A stretch of DNA of 64,000 nt from Roseateles sp. YR242 (GTDB lineage Bacteria > Pseudomonadota > Gammaproteobacteria > Burkholderiales > Burkholderiaceae_C). Position numbers and translations under genes: made by a program. The notes below the pieces were generated by a model that worked only from the letters and a program-made list of their open reading frames with translations, was not told the origin of the DNA and ran no database searches. The stretch is from positions 248,001-312,000 of the forward strand of contig NZ_FOAV01000006.1 in NCBI RefSeq assembly GCF_900109745.1. The letters are read 5' to 3'. The number at the start of each line of letters is the position of its first letter. Position 1 is the first letter of the stretch. Below are positions 8,372-17,689 of the stretch, in pieces.

Positions 8372-10639
8372 ATGTCGTTGCTGCGCCGTTCTTTGCTATT
8401 GCCCACCATGCTTGTCGTGGCCGGCCTACTGGGGGCTGCGGCCTCCGGAGAGCAGAACAATTTGCCCACGAGGCGTACACCCGCCGTGGATGCGACCAGC
8501 ACCTCGGCACGGGTCATCGTCAAGTACCGCAACAACGCGTCCGTGCTGTCCACGGGCCGCGCCACCGCACAGAGCAGCAGCGTCAGCGCCCATGCCGGCC
8601 CGCAACTGGCTTCCACCATGGGTGGGCGTCTGGGCGTGGCCCTCAGCGACGGCCGCCCCCTCAGCGCCAACAGCCAGGTGCTGATGGCCAGCGGCATGAG
8701 CTCGCAGGTGCTGGCCGACAAGCTCGCCACTGACACCGACGTGGAATGGGCCGTGGTCGATGGCCGCCGCTTCGCGCTGGGCACCTACACCCCCAACGAT
8801 CCGCTGTATGCCGACAGCCAGAGCAGCGCCACGCCGGTCGCCGGCCAGTGGTACCTGCGCGCGCCGACGACCAGCATCAAGTCCGCCATCGACGTGGAAA
8901 CCGCCTGGGCAACCACACAGGGCGACAGCAGCGTGGTGGTGGCGGTGCTGGACACCGGCATCATCAAGACCCATCCGGACCTGGCCTCCAAGCTGGTCTC
9001 GGGTTATGACTTCGTCAGCGACACCAGCGTGGCCAATGACGGCGACGCCCGCGACAGCGATCCCTCCGACCCGGGCGACTGGATCACCACCGCCGAGAAC
9101 GCATCAGGCACCTTCAAGGACTGCGGTGCCGGCGACAGCAGCTGGCACGGCACCCAGACCGCCAGCCTGATCGGCGCGGCCACCAACAACGGCGTGGGCA
9201 TGGCGGGCGTGGCCCCCAATGTGATGCTGATGCCAGTGCGGGTGCTGGGCAAGTGCGGCGGTTATGACTCCGACATCATCGCGGCCATGCGTTGGGCCGG
9301 TGGCCTCACCGGCTCGGGCGTCACGGCGCCCACCACGCCAGCCAAGGTGCTCAACCTCAGCCTGGGCAGCTCCGGCACCTGCAGCGCCGCTTACCAAAGC
9401 GCTGTCACCGACCTCACCGCCGCAGGCGTCGTGGTCGTGGCCGCCGCCGGCAACGATGGCCTGGCCGTGGGCACCCCGGCGAACTGCAGCGGCGTGATCG
9501 CCGTGGCGGGCCTGCGCCACAGCGGCACCAAGGTCGGCTTCTCGGACCTGGGCACCGCCGTGACCATCAGCGCGCCGGCCGGCAACTGCGTCAACAGCTC
9601 CGGAACCTGCGTCTACCCGATCATCACCGCCACCAACACCGGCACCACCTCGCCCACCACCAGCACTTACAGCGACGGCACCAACTACAGCGTGGGCACC
9701 AGCTTCTCCGCCCCGTTGGTGTCCGGCACGGCCGCGTTGATGCTCTCCGCCAGCAGCAGCCTCACGCCGGGCCAGGTCACCACCCTGCTGAAGAGCTCGG
9801 CCACGGCATTCCCGGGCGCCGAGACCGGTGTCTCCGCCTGCCATGCACCGACCAGCACCGCGCAGACCAGCGAGTGCTACTGCACGACCAGCACCTGTGG
9901 CGCCGGCATGCTCAACACAGGTGCGGCCGTGGTGGCCGCGAAGGCTACCGCCCCGACGCCGGTGCTCACCGCCTCCGCCAACACGCTGCTGGTGGGAGAA
10001 AGCCTCTCGCTGGACGGCAGCAGCTCCACCGCCCCGTCGGGCCGCACGGTGGCCAGCTACCTGTGGCAGATCACCAGCGGTTCCGCCAGCTTCAGCAGCT
10101 CCACCACCGCCGCCAGCACCACCTTGCTGACCACAACCACCGGCACGGTGACCGTGAAGCTGACGGTCACCGACAGCTCGGGCTACAGCGCCAGCACCAG
10201 CCAGTCCTTCACGGTCGCGGCCGGCAAGCCCACGGCCAGCTTCACTGCCTCCACCGCCACGCCCTCCGTCGGTGCCACGGTGACGCTGGATGGCAGCGCG
10301 TCCAAGGCCACCTCCGGTGCCAGCCTCACCGGATATCTGTGGGAGATCACCTCAGGGACCTCGCTGGCCAGCTTCAGCGGTTCGACCACCACTGCCAGCA
10401 CCACCCTCAGCGCCACGGCCGCCGGCTCGGTGACCGTGCGCCTGACGGTGACCGACAGCAACGGCTACACCAACAGCACGACCCAGGTGCTGACGGTCAG
10501 CGCCTCGGCGGCCAACACCACCACATCGAGCAATAGCGACAGTGGCGGTGGCGGCGGCGCGTTCTCGGCGTTGTGGGCGCTGGGCTTGCTGATCCTGGCC
10601 CTGATGCTGGGCCGCCGCCCGGTTGCCCAGCGCCGCTGA
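8372..10639 (+). CDS. secreted subtilisin-family serine protease with Ig-like repeats and C-terminal sorting signal
   Basis: A 755-residue S8 protease. The order is signal peptide, propeptide-like segment (VIVKYRNNASV...), catalytic domain, two repeated Ig/PKD-like domains, and a Ser/Gly-rich linker with a final membrane helix and RR-rich end. The triad is visible: D194 in VLDTGIIKTHPDL, H259 in SSWHGTQTASLIG, S444 in GTSFSAPLVSGTAAL. The C-terminus (SGGGGGAFSALWALGLLILAL then basic residues) resembles GlyGly-CTERM tails processed by rhombosortase and exported by type II secretion. ATG 8372 was chosen over an upstream GTG at 8348 because AGGGG sits 5 nt before it. A strong intrinsic terminator follows. 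Confidence 0.9.
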   Translation: MSLLRRSLLLPTMLVVAGLLGAAASGEQNNLPTRRTPAVDATSTSARVIVKYRNNASVLSTGRATAQSSSVSAHAGPQLASTMGGRLGVALSDGRPLSANSQVLMASGMSSQVLADKLATDTDVEWAVVDGRRFALGTYTPNDPLYADSQSSATPVAGQWYLRAPTTSIKSAIDVETAWATTQGDSSVVVAVLDTGIIKTHPDLASKLVSGYDFVSDTSVANDGDARDSDPSDPGDWITTAENASGTFKDCGAGDSSWHGTQTASLIGAATNNGVGMAGVAPNVMLMPVRVLGKCGGYDSDIIAAMRWAGGLTGSGVTAPTTPAKVLNLSLGSSGTCSAAYQSAVTDLTAAGVVVVAAAGNDGLAVGTPANCSGVIAVAGLRHSGTKVGFSDLGTAVTISAPAGNCVNSSGTCVYPIITATNTGTTSPTTSTYSDGTNYSVGTSFSAPLVSGTAALMLSASSSLTPGQVTTLLKSSATAFPGAETGVSACHAPTSTAQTSECYCTTSTCGAGMLNTGAAVVAAKATAPTPVLTASANTLLVGESLSLDGSSSTAPSGRTVASYLWQITSGSASFSSSTTAASTTLLTTTTGTVTVKLTVTDSSGYSASTSQSFTVAAGKPTASFTASTATPSVGATVTLDGSASKATSGASLTGYLWEITSGTSLASFSGSTTTASTTLSATAAGSVTVRLTVTDSNGYTNSTTQVLTVSASAANTTTSSNSDSGGGGGAFSALWALGLLILALMLGRRPVAQRR

Positions 10640-10659
10640 GCACCAGGCTCGACAGTCAG

Positions 10660-10683
10660 AAGCCGCCTGCGGGCGGCTTTTTT
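10660..10683 (+). terminator. Rho-independent terminator after the subtilase gene
   Basis: Stem AAGCCGCC / GGCGGCTT with a 4-nt loop, running straight into six Ts. It starts 21 bp past the protease stop codon and is the only textbook intrinsic terminator noticed in the window. Confidence 0.9.
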
Positions 10684-10808
10684 CATGGTGCCTCGGGTCG
10701 GCTGCACGGGCTCGAAAGTCGGGCTCGATCGTCGGCGCCCGATCGGACGGAGGTCGGGCGCGGCCCCTCGCTTTGTACAGAGTCGTGTCAGGGGTTTATC
10801 GCCATGTA

Positions 10809-10827
10809 AATGCGAATGTTTCTCATC
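10809..10827. promoter_or_regulatory. Fur box candidate upstream of TonB receptor operon
   Basis: AATGCGAATGTTTCTCATC forms the inverted repeat ATGcGAA-TGT-TTCtCAT and closely resembles the Fur operator consensus AATGAGAATNATTCTCATT. It lies about 47 bp before the receptor ATG, where Fur-Fe2+ would block transcription. A similar sequence precedes the receptor at 57762. Confidence 0.7.
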
Positions 10828-10873
10828 TAGACCGGGATAATGCGCGGGTTTTTACCAGCATGACCACCACACG

Positions 10874-13072
10874 ATGATGACTCCGCAGTTACCTCGCCGG
10901 GCCGTGGCCCTGGCGTGCCTTGCCACCCTCACCTGCAGCCTTGGCGCCCTGGCCGACACCGCCACGAACCATCCCGCCAACGATCCGGCCGCCCCAGCCG
11001 CAGGCACTTCAGCCCAAGCCGCTACCGCAGCGGCCTCCCCGCCCACGCCCATCTCCGCCTCCGCCCCGGCGGATGGCAAGGCCGTCCTCCCGGCCGTCAA
11101 GGTGTCCGGGAAGTCGGACGACCAGGCCCAGGTCGCCCCGGGCGGCAAGGTCGCCACCGCTGCCCATCTCGGCCTGCTGGGCAACACCGACGTCATGGAC
11201 GCTGCCTTCAACATCACCAGCTTCACCGCCGAGTTGCTGAAGGACCAGGCAGCACGCACCGTCGGTGATGTGCTGCTGAATGATCCCTCCGTCCAGTACA
11301 CGACCAACAGCGGCCACCTGATCGAGAACTTCACCATCCGCGGCTTCGACGTCGCGGCCACCGACCTGGCCTTGAACGGCAGCTATGGCCTGCTCTCCAC
11401 CAACCATGTACCGGTGGAACTCCTGGAGCGTGTCGAGCTGCTCAAGGGCCCCAATGCCTTGCTGGGTGGCCTGTCGCCCAGCGGCGGCGTGGGCGGCATG
11501 ATCAACCTGGTAACCAAGCGCGCCGGCACCACGCCGCTGACGGAACTGACCACCTCCTACTCCTCCGGCTCGTATGGCCAGGTGCAGCTGGATGTGGGCC
11601 GCCGCTTCCTGGACAACAAGCTGGGCGTACGCGTCAACGCCGTCTACGGCGACGGCGAGACGGGCGTGAAGGACCAGGAGAAGGGCCGCAAGCTGATGGC
11701 TGTGGCGCTGGACTACCAGGGCAGCGACTGGAACGCCTCGCTGGACGCCTATGCCAACCGCGAGACCATCGACAACGGCAGCCCCGGCATGTATCAGATG
11801 ACGACGCTGGGCCAGGTCGTGACCCCGCCGGACTCCGACACCAACATGTTCCGTGGCACGCACGGCCAGGCGGATGCCTATGGCGCCCTGTTGCGTGGCG
11901 AGTACCGCATCAATGACAAGCTCAGCACCTACGCGAGTGTCGGCGGCTCCAACACCACGGCGGATGGCCTGCAGTTCGGCACCCGCGTGATCGTCAAGAA
12001 CACGGCGGGCGACGCGGCGGGCTACATCTACAACATCAGCCAGATCACCCATTCACGCACGGGGGAAGTGGGCCTGAATGCCCAGTTCGATACGGGTGTC
12101 GTCCAGCATCGCTTGAACCTGGCGGCCAACTTCATGAGCTACGACTACTGGCTCGCGAATGTCGCCATCACCAACTACGCCCAGAACATCTACAACCCGG
12201 TAACGCCGGTGTTCCCGGCCACGCCGACGACCGTGCCGCAGAGCCGTGACGACGAATACAGTGGCCTGGCGATGGCCGACACACTGGCCATGCTGAATGA
12301 CCGCCTGCTGGTGACCGTGGGTGGCCGCTACCAGCGGGTCAACAGCGAGCATGCCTTCAGCCCGGCGGTGGCGGTGGTGGCCAAGCCCTTCGGCGAGAAC
12401 GCCTCGCTGTATGCCAACTACATCGAGGGCCTGTCGCCCGGCGCCACTGTGGGCGTGGGTTATGCCAATGCCGGCGAGACCTTCTCGCCCTACAAGACCG
12501 AGCAGATGGAGGCCGGGCTCAAGCTGCGCCAGGGGGGCTTTACCCACACCTTCTCGGTGTTCCACATCACCAAGCCCTCGGTGGTCACCAACACCGCCAC
12601 CAACACACAGACGGTGGACGGCAAGCAACGCAACCAGGGCCTGGAGTGGAACGTCGCCGGCCAGTTGCTGAGCAACCTCACCCTGCAGGGCGGATGGTCC
12701 TACACCGAAGCGGTCTATAAGCGCAGCGCCACCGCGTCGCTGACCGGCAAGAGCGCCTATGGCGTGCCCACACAAGCCATCAGCCTGGGCGCCGAGTGGC
12801 AGACACCGCTGCCCGGCGTCAGCCTGAACGGCCGCGTGATCCATACCGGTGAGCAGTGGCTGAACTCAGCCAACACACTGCGCCTGCCGGCCTGGACACG
12901 TGTGGACCTGGGGGCCTCGTACAAGACCAAGATCGCGCAAACTCCCGTGGCCCTGCGCGCCTTTGTCGAGAACGTCGCGGACAGGAACTACTGGTCGGGC
13001 GTCTTCAACGATGGCTTCGCCATGCTGTCCTCGCCTCGCACGGTGCGCTTGAGCGCCACCGTCGCGTTCTGA
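10874..13072 (+). CDS. TonB-dependent siderophore receptor
   Basis: A 732-residue outer-membrane receptor that would take up a ferric siderophore using TonB-ExbBD energy. The signal peptide ends near ALA-D (residue 28) and is followed by an unusual Ala/Pro/Thr-rich stretch of about 50 residues before the plug domain. The plug is recognisable from NDPSVQYTTNSGHLIENFTI, VERVELLKGPNALLGG-like sequence and INLVTKRAG. The rest is beta-barrel, ending in an aromatic residue (ATVAF) as expected for BAM recognition. The ATG has no clear Shine-Dalgarno. Three bases separate its stop from the DUF3325 gene, so 10874-15441 is an iron-uptake operon controlled by the Fur box at 10809. Confidence 0.9.
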   Translation: MMTPQLPRRAVALACLATLTCSLGALADTATNHPANDPAAPAAGTSAQAATAAASPPTPISASAPADGKAVLPAVKVSGKSDDQAQVAPGGKVATAAHLGLLGNTDVMDAAFNITSFTAELLKDQAARTVGDVLLNDPSVQYTTNSGHLIENFTIRGFDVAATDLALNGSYGLLSTNHVPVELLERVELLKGPNALLGGLSPSGGVGGMINLVTKRAGTTPLTELTTSYSSGSYGQVQLDVGRRFLDNKLGVRVNAVYGDGETGVKDQEKGRKLMAVALDYQGSDWNASLDAYANRETIDNGSPGMYQMTTLGQVVTPPDSDTNMFRGTHGQADAYGALLRGEYRINDKLSTYASVGGSNTTADGLQFGTRVIVKNTAGDAAGYIYNISQITHSRTGEVGLNAQFDTGVVQHRLNLAANFMSYDYWLANVAITNYAQNIYNPVTPVFPATPTTVPQSRDDEYSGLAMADTLAMLNDRLLVTVGGRYQRVNSEHAFSPAVAVVAKPFGENASLYANYIEGLSPGATVGVGYANAGETFSPYKTEQMEAGLKLRQGGFTHTFSVFHITKPSVVTNTATNTQTVDGKQRNQGLEWNVAGQLLSNLTLQGGWSYTEAVYKRSATASLTGKSAYGVPTQAISLGAEWQTPLPGVSLNGRVIHTGEQWLNSANTLRLPAWTRVDLGASYKTKIAQTPVALRAFVENVADRNYWSGVFNDGFAMLSSPRTVRLSATVAF

Positions 13073-13075
13073 CCG

Positions 13076-13387
13076 ATGGCCTGGCTCATGCTCGCCCTGT
13101 TGCAGGGCCTGGCCGGTGCGGTGATGGTCTATCTGGCCTCACCGCACCAACGGTGGTGCGCCGTGGCATGGCCCCCGGCAGCACGCTGGAGCGGCCTGGC
13201 CGTCTGGCTGCTGTCCCTGGTTCCCTGGTGGCAGGCCATGCGGCCACTGGCCGCCGTGTTTGCCTGCTGCGCCTGGTCCATGCTGCTGTTCGGCGCGCTG
13301 CCGGCCGTGGGGGCCTGGTGCCAGGTTCGCAAAACGCGGGGCACGCCGGAACGGCGGCCCGCCATGGACGGAACGAAAAGCCGATGA
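13076..13387 (+). CDS. DUF3325-type small membrane protein of an iron-uptake operon
   Basis: A 103-residue protein with about three hydrophobic helices and the segment MVYLASPHQRW that I recognise from DUF3325 proteins. These small inner-membrane proteins are commonly encoded between TonB-dependent siderophore receptors and PepSY-domain proteins in Burkholderiales and Pseudomonas. It begins 3 bp after the receptor stop and its own TGA overlaps the next ATG (ATGA). Function is unproven; context implies a role in ferric siderophore handling at the inner membrane. The C-terminus is a short basic tail. Confidence 0.65.
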   Translation: MAWLMLALLQGLAGAVMVYLASPHQRWCAVAWPPAARWSGLAVWLLSLVPWWQAMRPLAAVFACCAWSMLLFGALPAVGAWCQVRKTRGTPERRPAMDGTKSR

Positions 13388-13767
13388 CCCACAACACCGT
13401 GCAAACCCGCGAGCACACCCGCGAGAAAACCAGCGAACACAGCAGTGAACCCAGCAGCGACCACAGAAGCGCAAGGAGCCCGGGAGAGCCCCCCATCCAG
13501 CGCCATTGGTGGGCCAAAACCATCGCTGGTGCGGTGCTGGGACTGAGTCTGGGCATCGCGACAGGTGGTGTCTACAGCCGCTTCAGCAGCGGCCCGCCCA
13601 TGCTCACCTCGCAGATTGCCATGTGGATGGTGGCACCGGTCTGGATGACGGTGCTGAGTCTGGTCTTCCTCTTCCGCAATGGCTGGCGCGCCTGGGCCTG
13701 GCTGCTGGCCGCCAATGCCGCAGCCTTCGCCGCGCTCTTCATCGGCCGGCCTTTGCCTACCTTCTGA
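13384..13767 (+). CDS. DUF3649-type membrane protein of an iron-uptake operon
   Basis: A 127-residue protein starting at the ATGA overlap with the DUF3325 gene. The first 40 residues are hydrophilic, rich in Thr, Glu, Ser and His, with a repeated (R/S)EH(T/S) pattern. Two or three membrane helices follow, containing GGVYSRFSSGPPML and the family-typical FLFRNGWRAWAWLL. DUF3649 proteins sit in the same four-gene order as here. The acidic/histidine-containing N-terminal extension looks longer than in typical members and might be a low-affinity metal-contact region, which is speculation. Confidence 0.65.
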   Translation: MTHNTVQTREHTREKTSEHSSEPSSDHRSARSPGEPPIQRHWWAKTIAGAVLGLSLGIATGGVYSRFSSGPPMLTSQIAMWMVAPVWMTVLSLVFLFRNGWRAWAWLLAANAAAFAALFIGRPLPTF

Positions 13768-13773
13768 TTCCGC

Positions 13774-15441
13774 ATGCGCGCTGACGTCATCCGCCTCTAC
13801 AAGAGCGTCCATACCTGGACCGGCATCGTCGCCGGCATGGCCCTTTTCATCGCCTTCTACGCGGGCGCCCTCAGCGTCTTCAAGATTCCGATCGCCCGCT
13901 GGGCGTCTCCCCCCTCCCCCGGCGTCGAAACGGTCGCGCTGGCCGACGCGCCTGCGCTGATCAACGCCACGCTGCGCCAGCGGCCGCAAGCGGCCAAGGA
14001 CTTCCATCTCTACATCGAACCCGGTGAGCATGTCCCGGCGCGCATGGGTTGGTCGGAACGGCCGCCCGGCCCGCCGGGCGAGGACCACGACGACAGCCAC
14101 GCCCGGCACTTCTCCGCCACGCTGCTGCGCATCCAGAGCGAGTCCCCCTCCGCCCTGCCCGACTTCATCGACACGCTGCACCGCGTGGTGGGCCTGCCGA
14201 CCGACACGGACAACCACCGCCGCCTCATGGGCGTGATAGCGGCGCTCTACGCGGTGGCGCTGGTGTCCGGCCTGATCGTGCTGCTGCCGACACTGGTGAA
14301 GGACTTCTTCGCCCTGCGCCTGGGCAAGAACCTCAAACGCATGTGGCTGGACGCGCACAACGTGGTGGGCCTGATGAGCCTGCCTTTCCATATCGTCATG
14401 GCGCTCACGGCGGTGGTGTTCGCCTTCCACGACGACATCTACGACATCCAGGACAAGCTGTTCCACCACGGCCGCCTCAACGCCGTGTGGGCCGGCCCTG
14501 CAGCGGCGAAAGCGGCCGCACCGCCACCGCCGCGAGATGTTTCCACCATGCTGCCGCCCGCCCAACTGCTGGCCCAGGTGCATACGCTCGCCCCCGACTT
14601 CCAGCCACGTGCCATGCAGTACTTGCAGGTCACCGGCCCGAAGCCGAGCGTGCGTGTCTGGGGCATGGACGCGCGGGACATTGCACGCTCCAGCCGTGGC
14701 GGCTTTGTGGCGCTGGACCCTTACACCGGCCGCGTGCAAAACCAGGACCTGCTGCCCGGCCACCAGTCCGCCACGGCGGCCACGCTCACCAGCTTTTTCA
14801 CGCTGCACTTCGCCACCTTCGGCGGCGACACCGTCCGCTGGATCTATTTCGTGCTCGGCCTGGCCGGGGCCTTCCTGTTCTATTCGGGCAATCTGCTGTG
14901 GGTGGAGAGCCGGCGCAAGTCACTGCGGCGCGGCCAGCCAGCGCCGGTGCAAGCGCGCTCGACAGCGATCATGGCGGCGTTGACGGTTGGCGTGTGCCTG
15001 GGCAGTGTCATCGGCATCTCCGCCACAATTGTTTCTGCCAAGGCGCTGTATGGGGTGGTGGACCACCTGCCGGCCTGGCACATGGGCGCCTATTACGCCT
15101 GCTTCTTTGGCAGCATCGCGTGGGCGCTGTGGGCGGGTGCGGGCCGCGCTGGCGTGCACCTGCTGCGGGCAGCGTCGTTGACCACGCTGGCCATTCCGCT
15201 GAGCTCACTGGTAGCGGCCTTCTGGCCCTCCCCGACGCGCTGGGTTCACACCAGCCTCGCCGCTCTCGGCGTGGACCTGGTGGCGTTGGTGGGTGCGGCC
15301 ATCTGGTGGTGGCTGGCCCGTGTCACCGCCCGGCGTGTGCGTCACGGCCGCACCGACAGCGTCTGGTCGGCTCCGCCAGGTCTGCGCGCGGCGTCGAGCG
15401 AAGAAGTGAACGGGGCTGGCTGCCAGCGAAGCTCGGCGTAA
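13774..15441 (+). CDS. PepSY-associated transmembrane protein (iron-regulated membrane protein family)
   Basis: A 555-residue inner-membrane protein of the PepSY_TM family, some members of which are ferric-siderophore reductases. The first helix is typical (YKSVHTWTGIVAGMALFIAFYAG). A periplasmic region with His/Asp-rich sequence (EDHDDSHARH) follows, then a helix pair around KRMWLDAHNVVGLMSLPFH, a second PepSY-like periplasmic domain, and three or four C-terminal helices. Histidines at helix ends (HTW, DAHN, TLHF) are candidate heme ligands. It starts 6 bp after the DUF3649 gene and ends the operon. Downstream lies a 14-bp tandem repeat rather than a terminator. Confidence 0.85.
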   Translation: MRADVIRLYKSVHTWTGIVAGMALFIAFYAGALSVFKIPIARWASPPSPGVETVALADAPALINATLRQRPQAAKDFHLYIEPGEHVPARMGWSERPPGPPGEDHDDSHARHFSATLLRIQSESPSALPDFIDTLHRVVGLPTDTDNHRRLMGVIAALYAVALVSGLIVLLPTLVKDFFALRLGKNLKRMWLDAHNVVGLMSLPFHIVMALTAVVFAFHDDIYDIQDKLFHHGRLNAVWAGPAAAKAAAPPPPRDVSTMLPPAQLLAQVHTLAPDFQPRAMQYLQVTGPKPSVRVWGMDARDIARSSRGGFVALDPYTGRVQNQDLLPGHQSATAATLTSFFTLHFATFGGDTVRWIYFVLGLAGAFLFYSGNLLWVESRRKSLRRGQPAPVQARSTAIMAALTVGVCLGSVIGISATIVSAKALYGVVDHLPAWHMGAYYACFFGSIAWALWAGAGRAGVHLLRAASLTTLAIPLSSLVAAFWPSPTRWVHTSLAALGVDLVALVGAAIWWWLARVTARRVRHGRTDSVWSAPPGLRAASSEEVNGAGCQRSSA

Positions 15442-15450
15442 GGTCCGCGA

Positions 15451-15590
15451 TAGAGGGCCGCGCTTAGGCGACCGAGCTTAGACGGCCGACCTTAGACGTC
15501 CGCGTGTAAAGGACCGCGCTTAAAGGACCACGCTTAAAGGACCACACTTAGAGGACTGCACTTTGAGGACTGCACTTTGAGCTCCACGGC
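15451..15590. repeat. 14-bp tandem repeat array, about ten units
   Basis: Ten contiguous 14-bp units with consensus near TAAAGGACCGCGCT fill the gap between the convergent PepSY gene and enoyl-CoA hydratase gene. The units diverge gradually along the array: five central and distal units (15507-15576) differ by one to four bases, and the outer units are more degenerate. No open frame or known mobile unit matches. It begins 9 bp past the stop codon at 15441. Confidence 0.93.
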
Positions 15591-15615
15591 CAGCGCCCAC
15601 GACCGGCGCCCGCGA

Positions 15616-16446
15616 CTAGGCACGGCGCGGAAATCTCGGTTCCCGCCGCTCCACAAAGGCGGTGGCGCCTTCCCTGAACGCCTCCCGGTCGATCAGCAGT
15701 TCCTGCCGGTCCGCCTCGTAGGCCAATTGCTCCGGCAGGGCCTGGGACGCGGCGGCATCAAACAAGGCACGTGCTTCCTGCACCGCATGGGCCGGTGCCT
15801 GGGCCAGGCGTGTGGCCAAGGCCAGCGCCTGGCTGTCCAGCGCCGCACCGTCGGCCGCATCACACGCCCAGATCAGGCCCCATGCGGCGGCCGTGGGTCC
15901 GTCAAGCCGGTCCCCCAGCAGCGCCAGGCCCATGGCACGGGCCCGCCCCACACGGCGCTCCAGGAACCAGCTGCTGCCCATGTCCGGCACGATGCCCAGC
16001 CGGGGCAGGAATGGCATCAGGAAGTAGGCGTCCATCGAGGCGATCGTCAGGTCCCCGGCCAGCGCCAGCCCCACGCCGGCGCCTGCGGCCGCACCATTGA
16101 GCGCCACCACCACCGGCACCGGCAAGCGCCGCAGCGCCAGCACCAGCGGGTTGGTGCCCTTGCGCATGAGTTCGCCGGTTTCCTGCCCCAGGGTGCGGCC
16201 GTTGGCCGGCACACGCGCCATGCTGGCGAGATCCGCCCCCACACAGAAGGCGCGCCCCTCCCCGGTCAGCACCAAGGCACGCAACGACGTATCCGTTGCC
16301 ACGGCGTCCAGGTGCGCGAGCAGCTCCCGTTGCAGTTGATCCGTCAACGGGTTCATGCGTGCGCTGTTGACCATGCGCAGCAGCGCCACCTCGCCATGGC
16401 GCTCCAGGCGGGATTGGGCGGCATCGCCCGGTTTGGTGTTGATCAT
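15616..16446 (-). CDS. enoyl-CoA hydratase/isomerase family protein (PaaG-like active site)
   Basis: A 276-residue crotonase-fold protein and the last gene of the fadJ-like operon. The oxyanion-hole blocks are present (AFCVGADL; NGAAAGAGVGLALAG). However, the two catalytic glutamates of classical hydratases are not where expected: the second block reads PRLGIVPDMGSSWFL, as in PaaG and enoyl-CoA isomerases, where an aspartate acts. An isomerase shifting double bonds is therefore more likely than a simple hydratase, which would suit cis-unsaturated isoprenoid acyl-CoAs. It starts 29 bp after the thiolase stop. The family is certain; the reaction is an inference. Confidence 0.82.
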   Translation of the reverse strand: MINTKPGDAAQSRLERHGEVALLRMVNSARMNPLTDQLQRELLAHLDAVATDTSLRALVLTGEGRAFCVGADLASMARVPANGRTLGQETGELMRKGTNPLVLALRRLPVPVVVALNGAAAGAGVGLALAGDLTIASMDAYFLMPFLPRLGIVPDMGSSWFLERRVGRARAMGLALLGDRLDGPTAAAWGLIWACDAADGAALDSQALALATRLAQAPAHAVQEARALFDAAASQALPEQLAYEADRQELLIDREAFREGATAFVERREPRFPRRA

Positions 16447-16475
16447 GGATGTGGCTCTTGTGCCTGCCGCCCGGA

Positions 16476-17663
16476 TCAGAGCCGCTCGATGATGGTGACG
16501 TTGGCCAGCCCGCCGCCTTCACACATGGTCTGCAGCCCGTAGCGGGCCCCACGGCGGCGCAGCGCCTGCACCAGCGTGCTCATCAGCCGCGTGCCGGAGG
16601 CGCCCAGCGGATGCCCCAGCGCGATGGCGCCGCCATGCACGTTCAGCCGCGCCGGGTCGGCCTCCAACGCCTTCAGCCAGGCCAATGGCACCGACGCAAA
16701 CGCCTCGTTCACCTCGTACAGGTCGATGTCGTTCACGCCCAGGCCGGCACGCTGCAAGGCGCGCTGCGTCGCCGGAATGGGCGCCTCCAGCATGATCACC
16801 GGGTCGTGGCCCAGCACGCTGAGATGATGGATGCGCGCCAGCGGCTCCACGCCCAGCGCCTTGAGCCCGCGCTCGCTGACCACGAGCACGCCGGACGCCC
16901 CATCGCTGATCTGCGAGGCGCTGGCCGCCGTTAACAGGCCGTCCACCTCCTGGATGGTCTTGACAGTGTCGAAGCCTTCCCGGGTGACGTTGAAGCGGAT
17001 GCCTTCATCCACCCGGTGCAGCTCGCCAAGATCGCCCTGCTCCAGGCTGCGCGCGGCCACCGCCACGATTTCCTGGTCAAACGCGCCGGCCCGGGCGGCC
17101 TCGATGGCACGCTGGTGGCTGTTGAATGAGTAGTCGTCCAGCATCTGCCGAGAGAGGCCGTACTTGTGGGCCATGCGCTCCGCGCCCGTGAACTGGCTGA
17201 ACTCCACGCCCGGATAACGCCGCCCCATCTCCTCGCTGACGTAGAAGCCAAAGCCGTGCTTGGCTGGCAGCGTGGCCGGCAGGCCCATGGGCACGCGGCT
17301 CATGCTCTCCACACCGGCGGCGATGACCGCGTCCATGGTGCCCGACATCACCGCCTGCGCCGCAAACTGCAGCGCCTGCTGGGAAGAACCACACTGCCGG
17401 TCCACCGAGGTGCCGGGCACGGACGCGGGCAGCACCGACGACAGCACCGCATTGCGCGCCACGTTGAAGGACTGCTGGCCCGCCTGGCCGACGCACCCCA
17501 TCACCACGTCGTCCACGGCCGCCGGATCGATGCCGCTACGCTGGACCAAGGCGTTCAACACCTGACCGGCCAGGTCCGCCGGGTGCCAGCCGGAAAGACG
17601 GCCGTTGCGCTTGCCGCCGGCGGTGCGAGCCACCGCCACGATGTAGGCCTGGGGAATTGCCAT
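16476..17663 (-). CDS. acetyl-CoA C-acyltransferase (thiolase)
   Basis: A 395-residue thiolase catalysing CoA-dependent cleavage of 3-oxoacyl-CoA. The nucleophile C91 lies in VDRQCGSSQQALQF, the catalytic histidine in GGAIALGHPLGASG and the second cysteine in TMCEGGGLANV near the C-terminus. Length is typical. It lies 26 bp after the SDR gene and 29 bp before the crotonase-like gene in one minus-strand operon. Together with the FadB/J-like protein this gives a full beta-oxidation turn. Substrate chain length cannot be read from sequence. Confidence 0.93.
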   Translation of the reverse strand: MAIPQAYIVAVARTAGGKRNGRLSGWHPADLAGQVLNALVQRSGIDPAAVDDVVMGCVGQAGQQSFNVARNAVLSSVLPASVPGTSVDRQCGSSQQALQFAAQAVMSGTMDAVIAAGVESMSRVPMGLPATLPAKHGFGFYVSEEMGRRYPGVEFSQFTGAERMAHKYGLSRQMLDDYSFNSHQRAIEAARAGAFDQEIVAVAARSLEQGDLGELHRVDEGIRFNVTREGFDTVKTIQEVDGLLTAASASQISDGASGVLVVSERGLKALGVEPLARIHHLSVLGHDPVIMLEAPIPATQRALQRAGLGVNDIDLYEVNEAFASVPLAWLKALEADPARLNVHGGAIALGHPLGASGTRLMSTLVQALRRRGARYGLQTMCEGGGLANVTIIERL

Positions 17664-17689
17664 GAGGGGTCTCCTGAAGGATTGCTGGG

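Noticed and set aside
12053-12844. Minus-strand open frames within the TonB receptor gene
   Set aside because: They mirror codon bias of the receptor gene and show no domain or start signal.
15451-15590. The 14-bp array as a CRISPR
   Set aside because: Units are contiguous with no spacers and drift in sequence; no cas genes are present.
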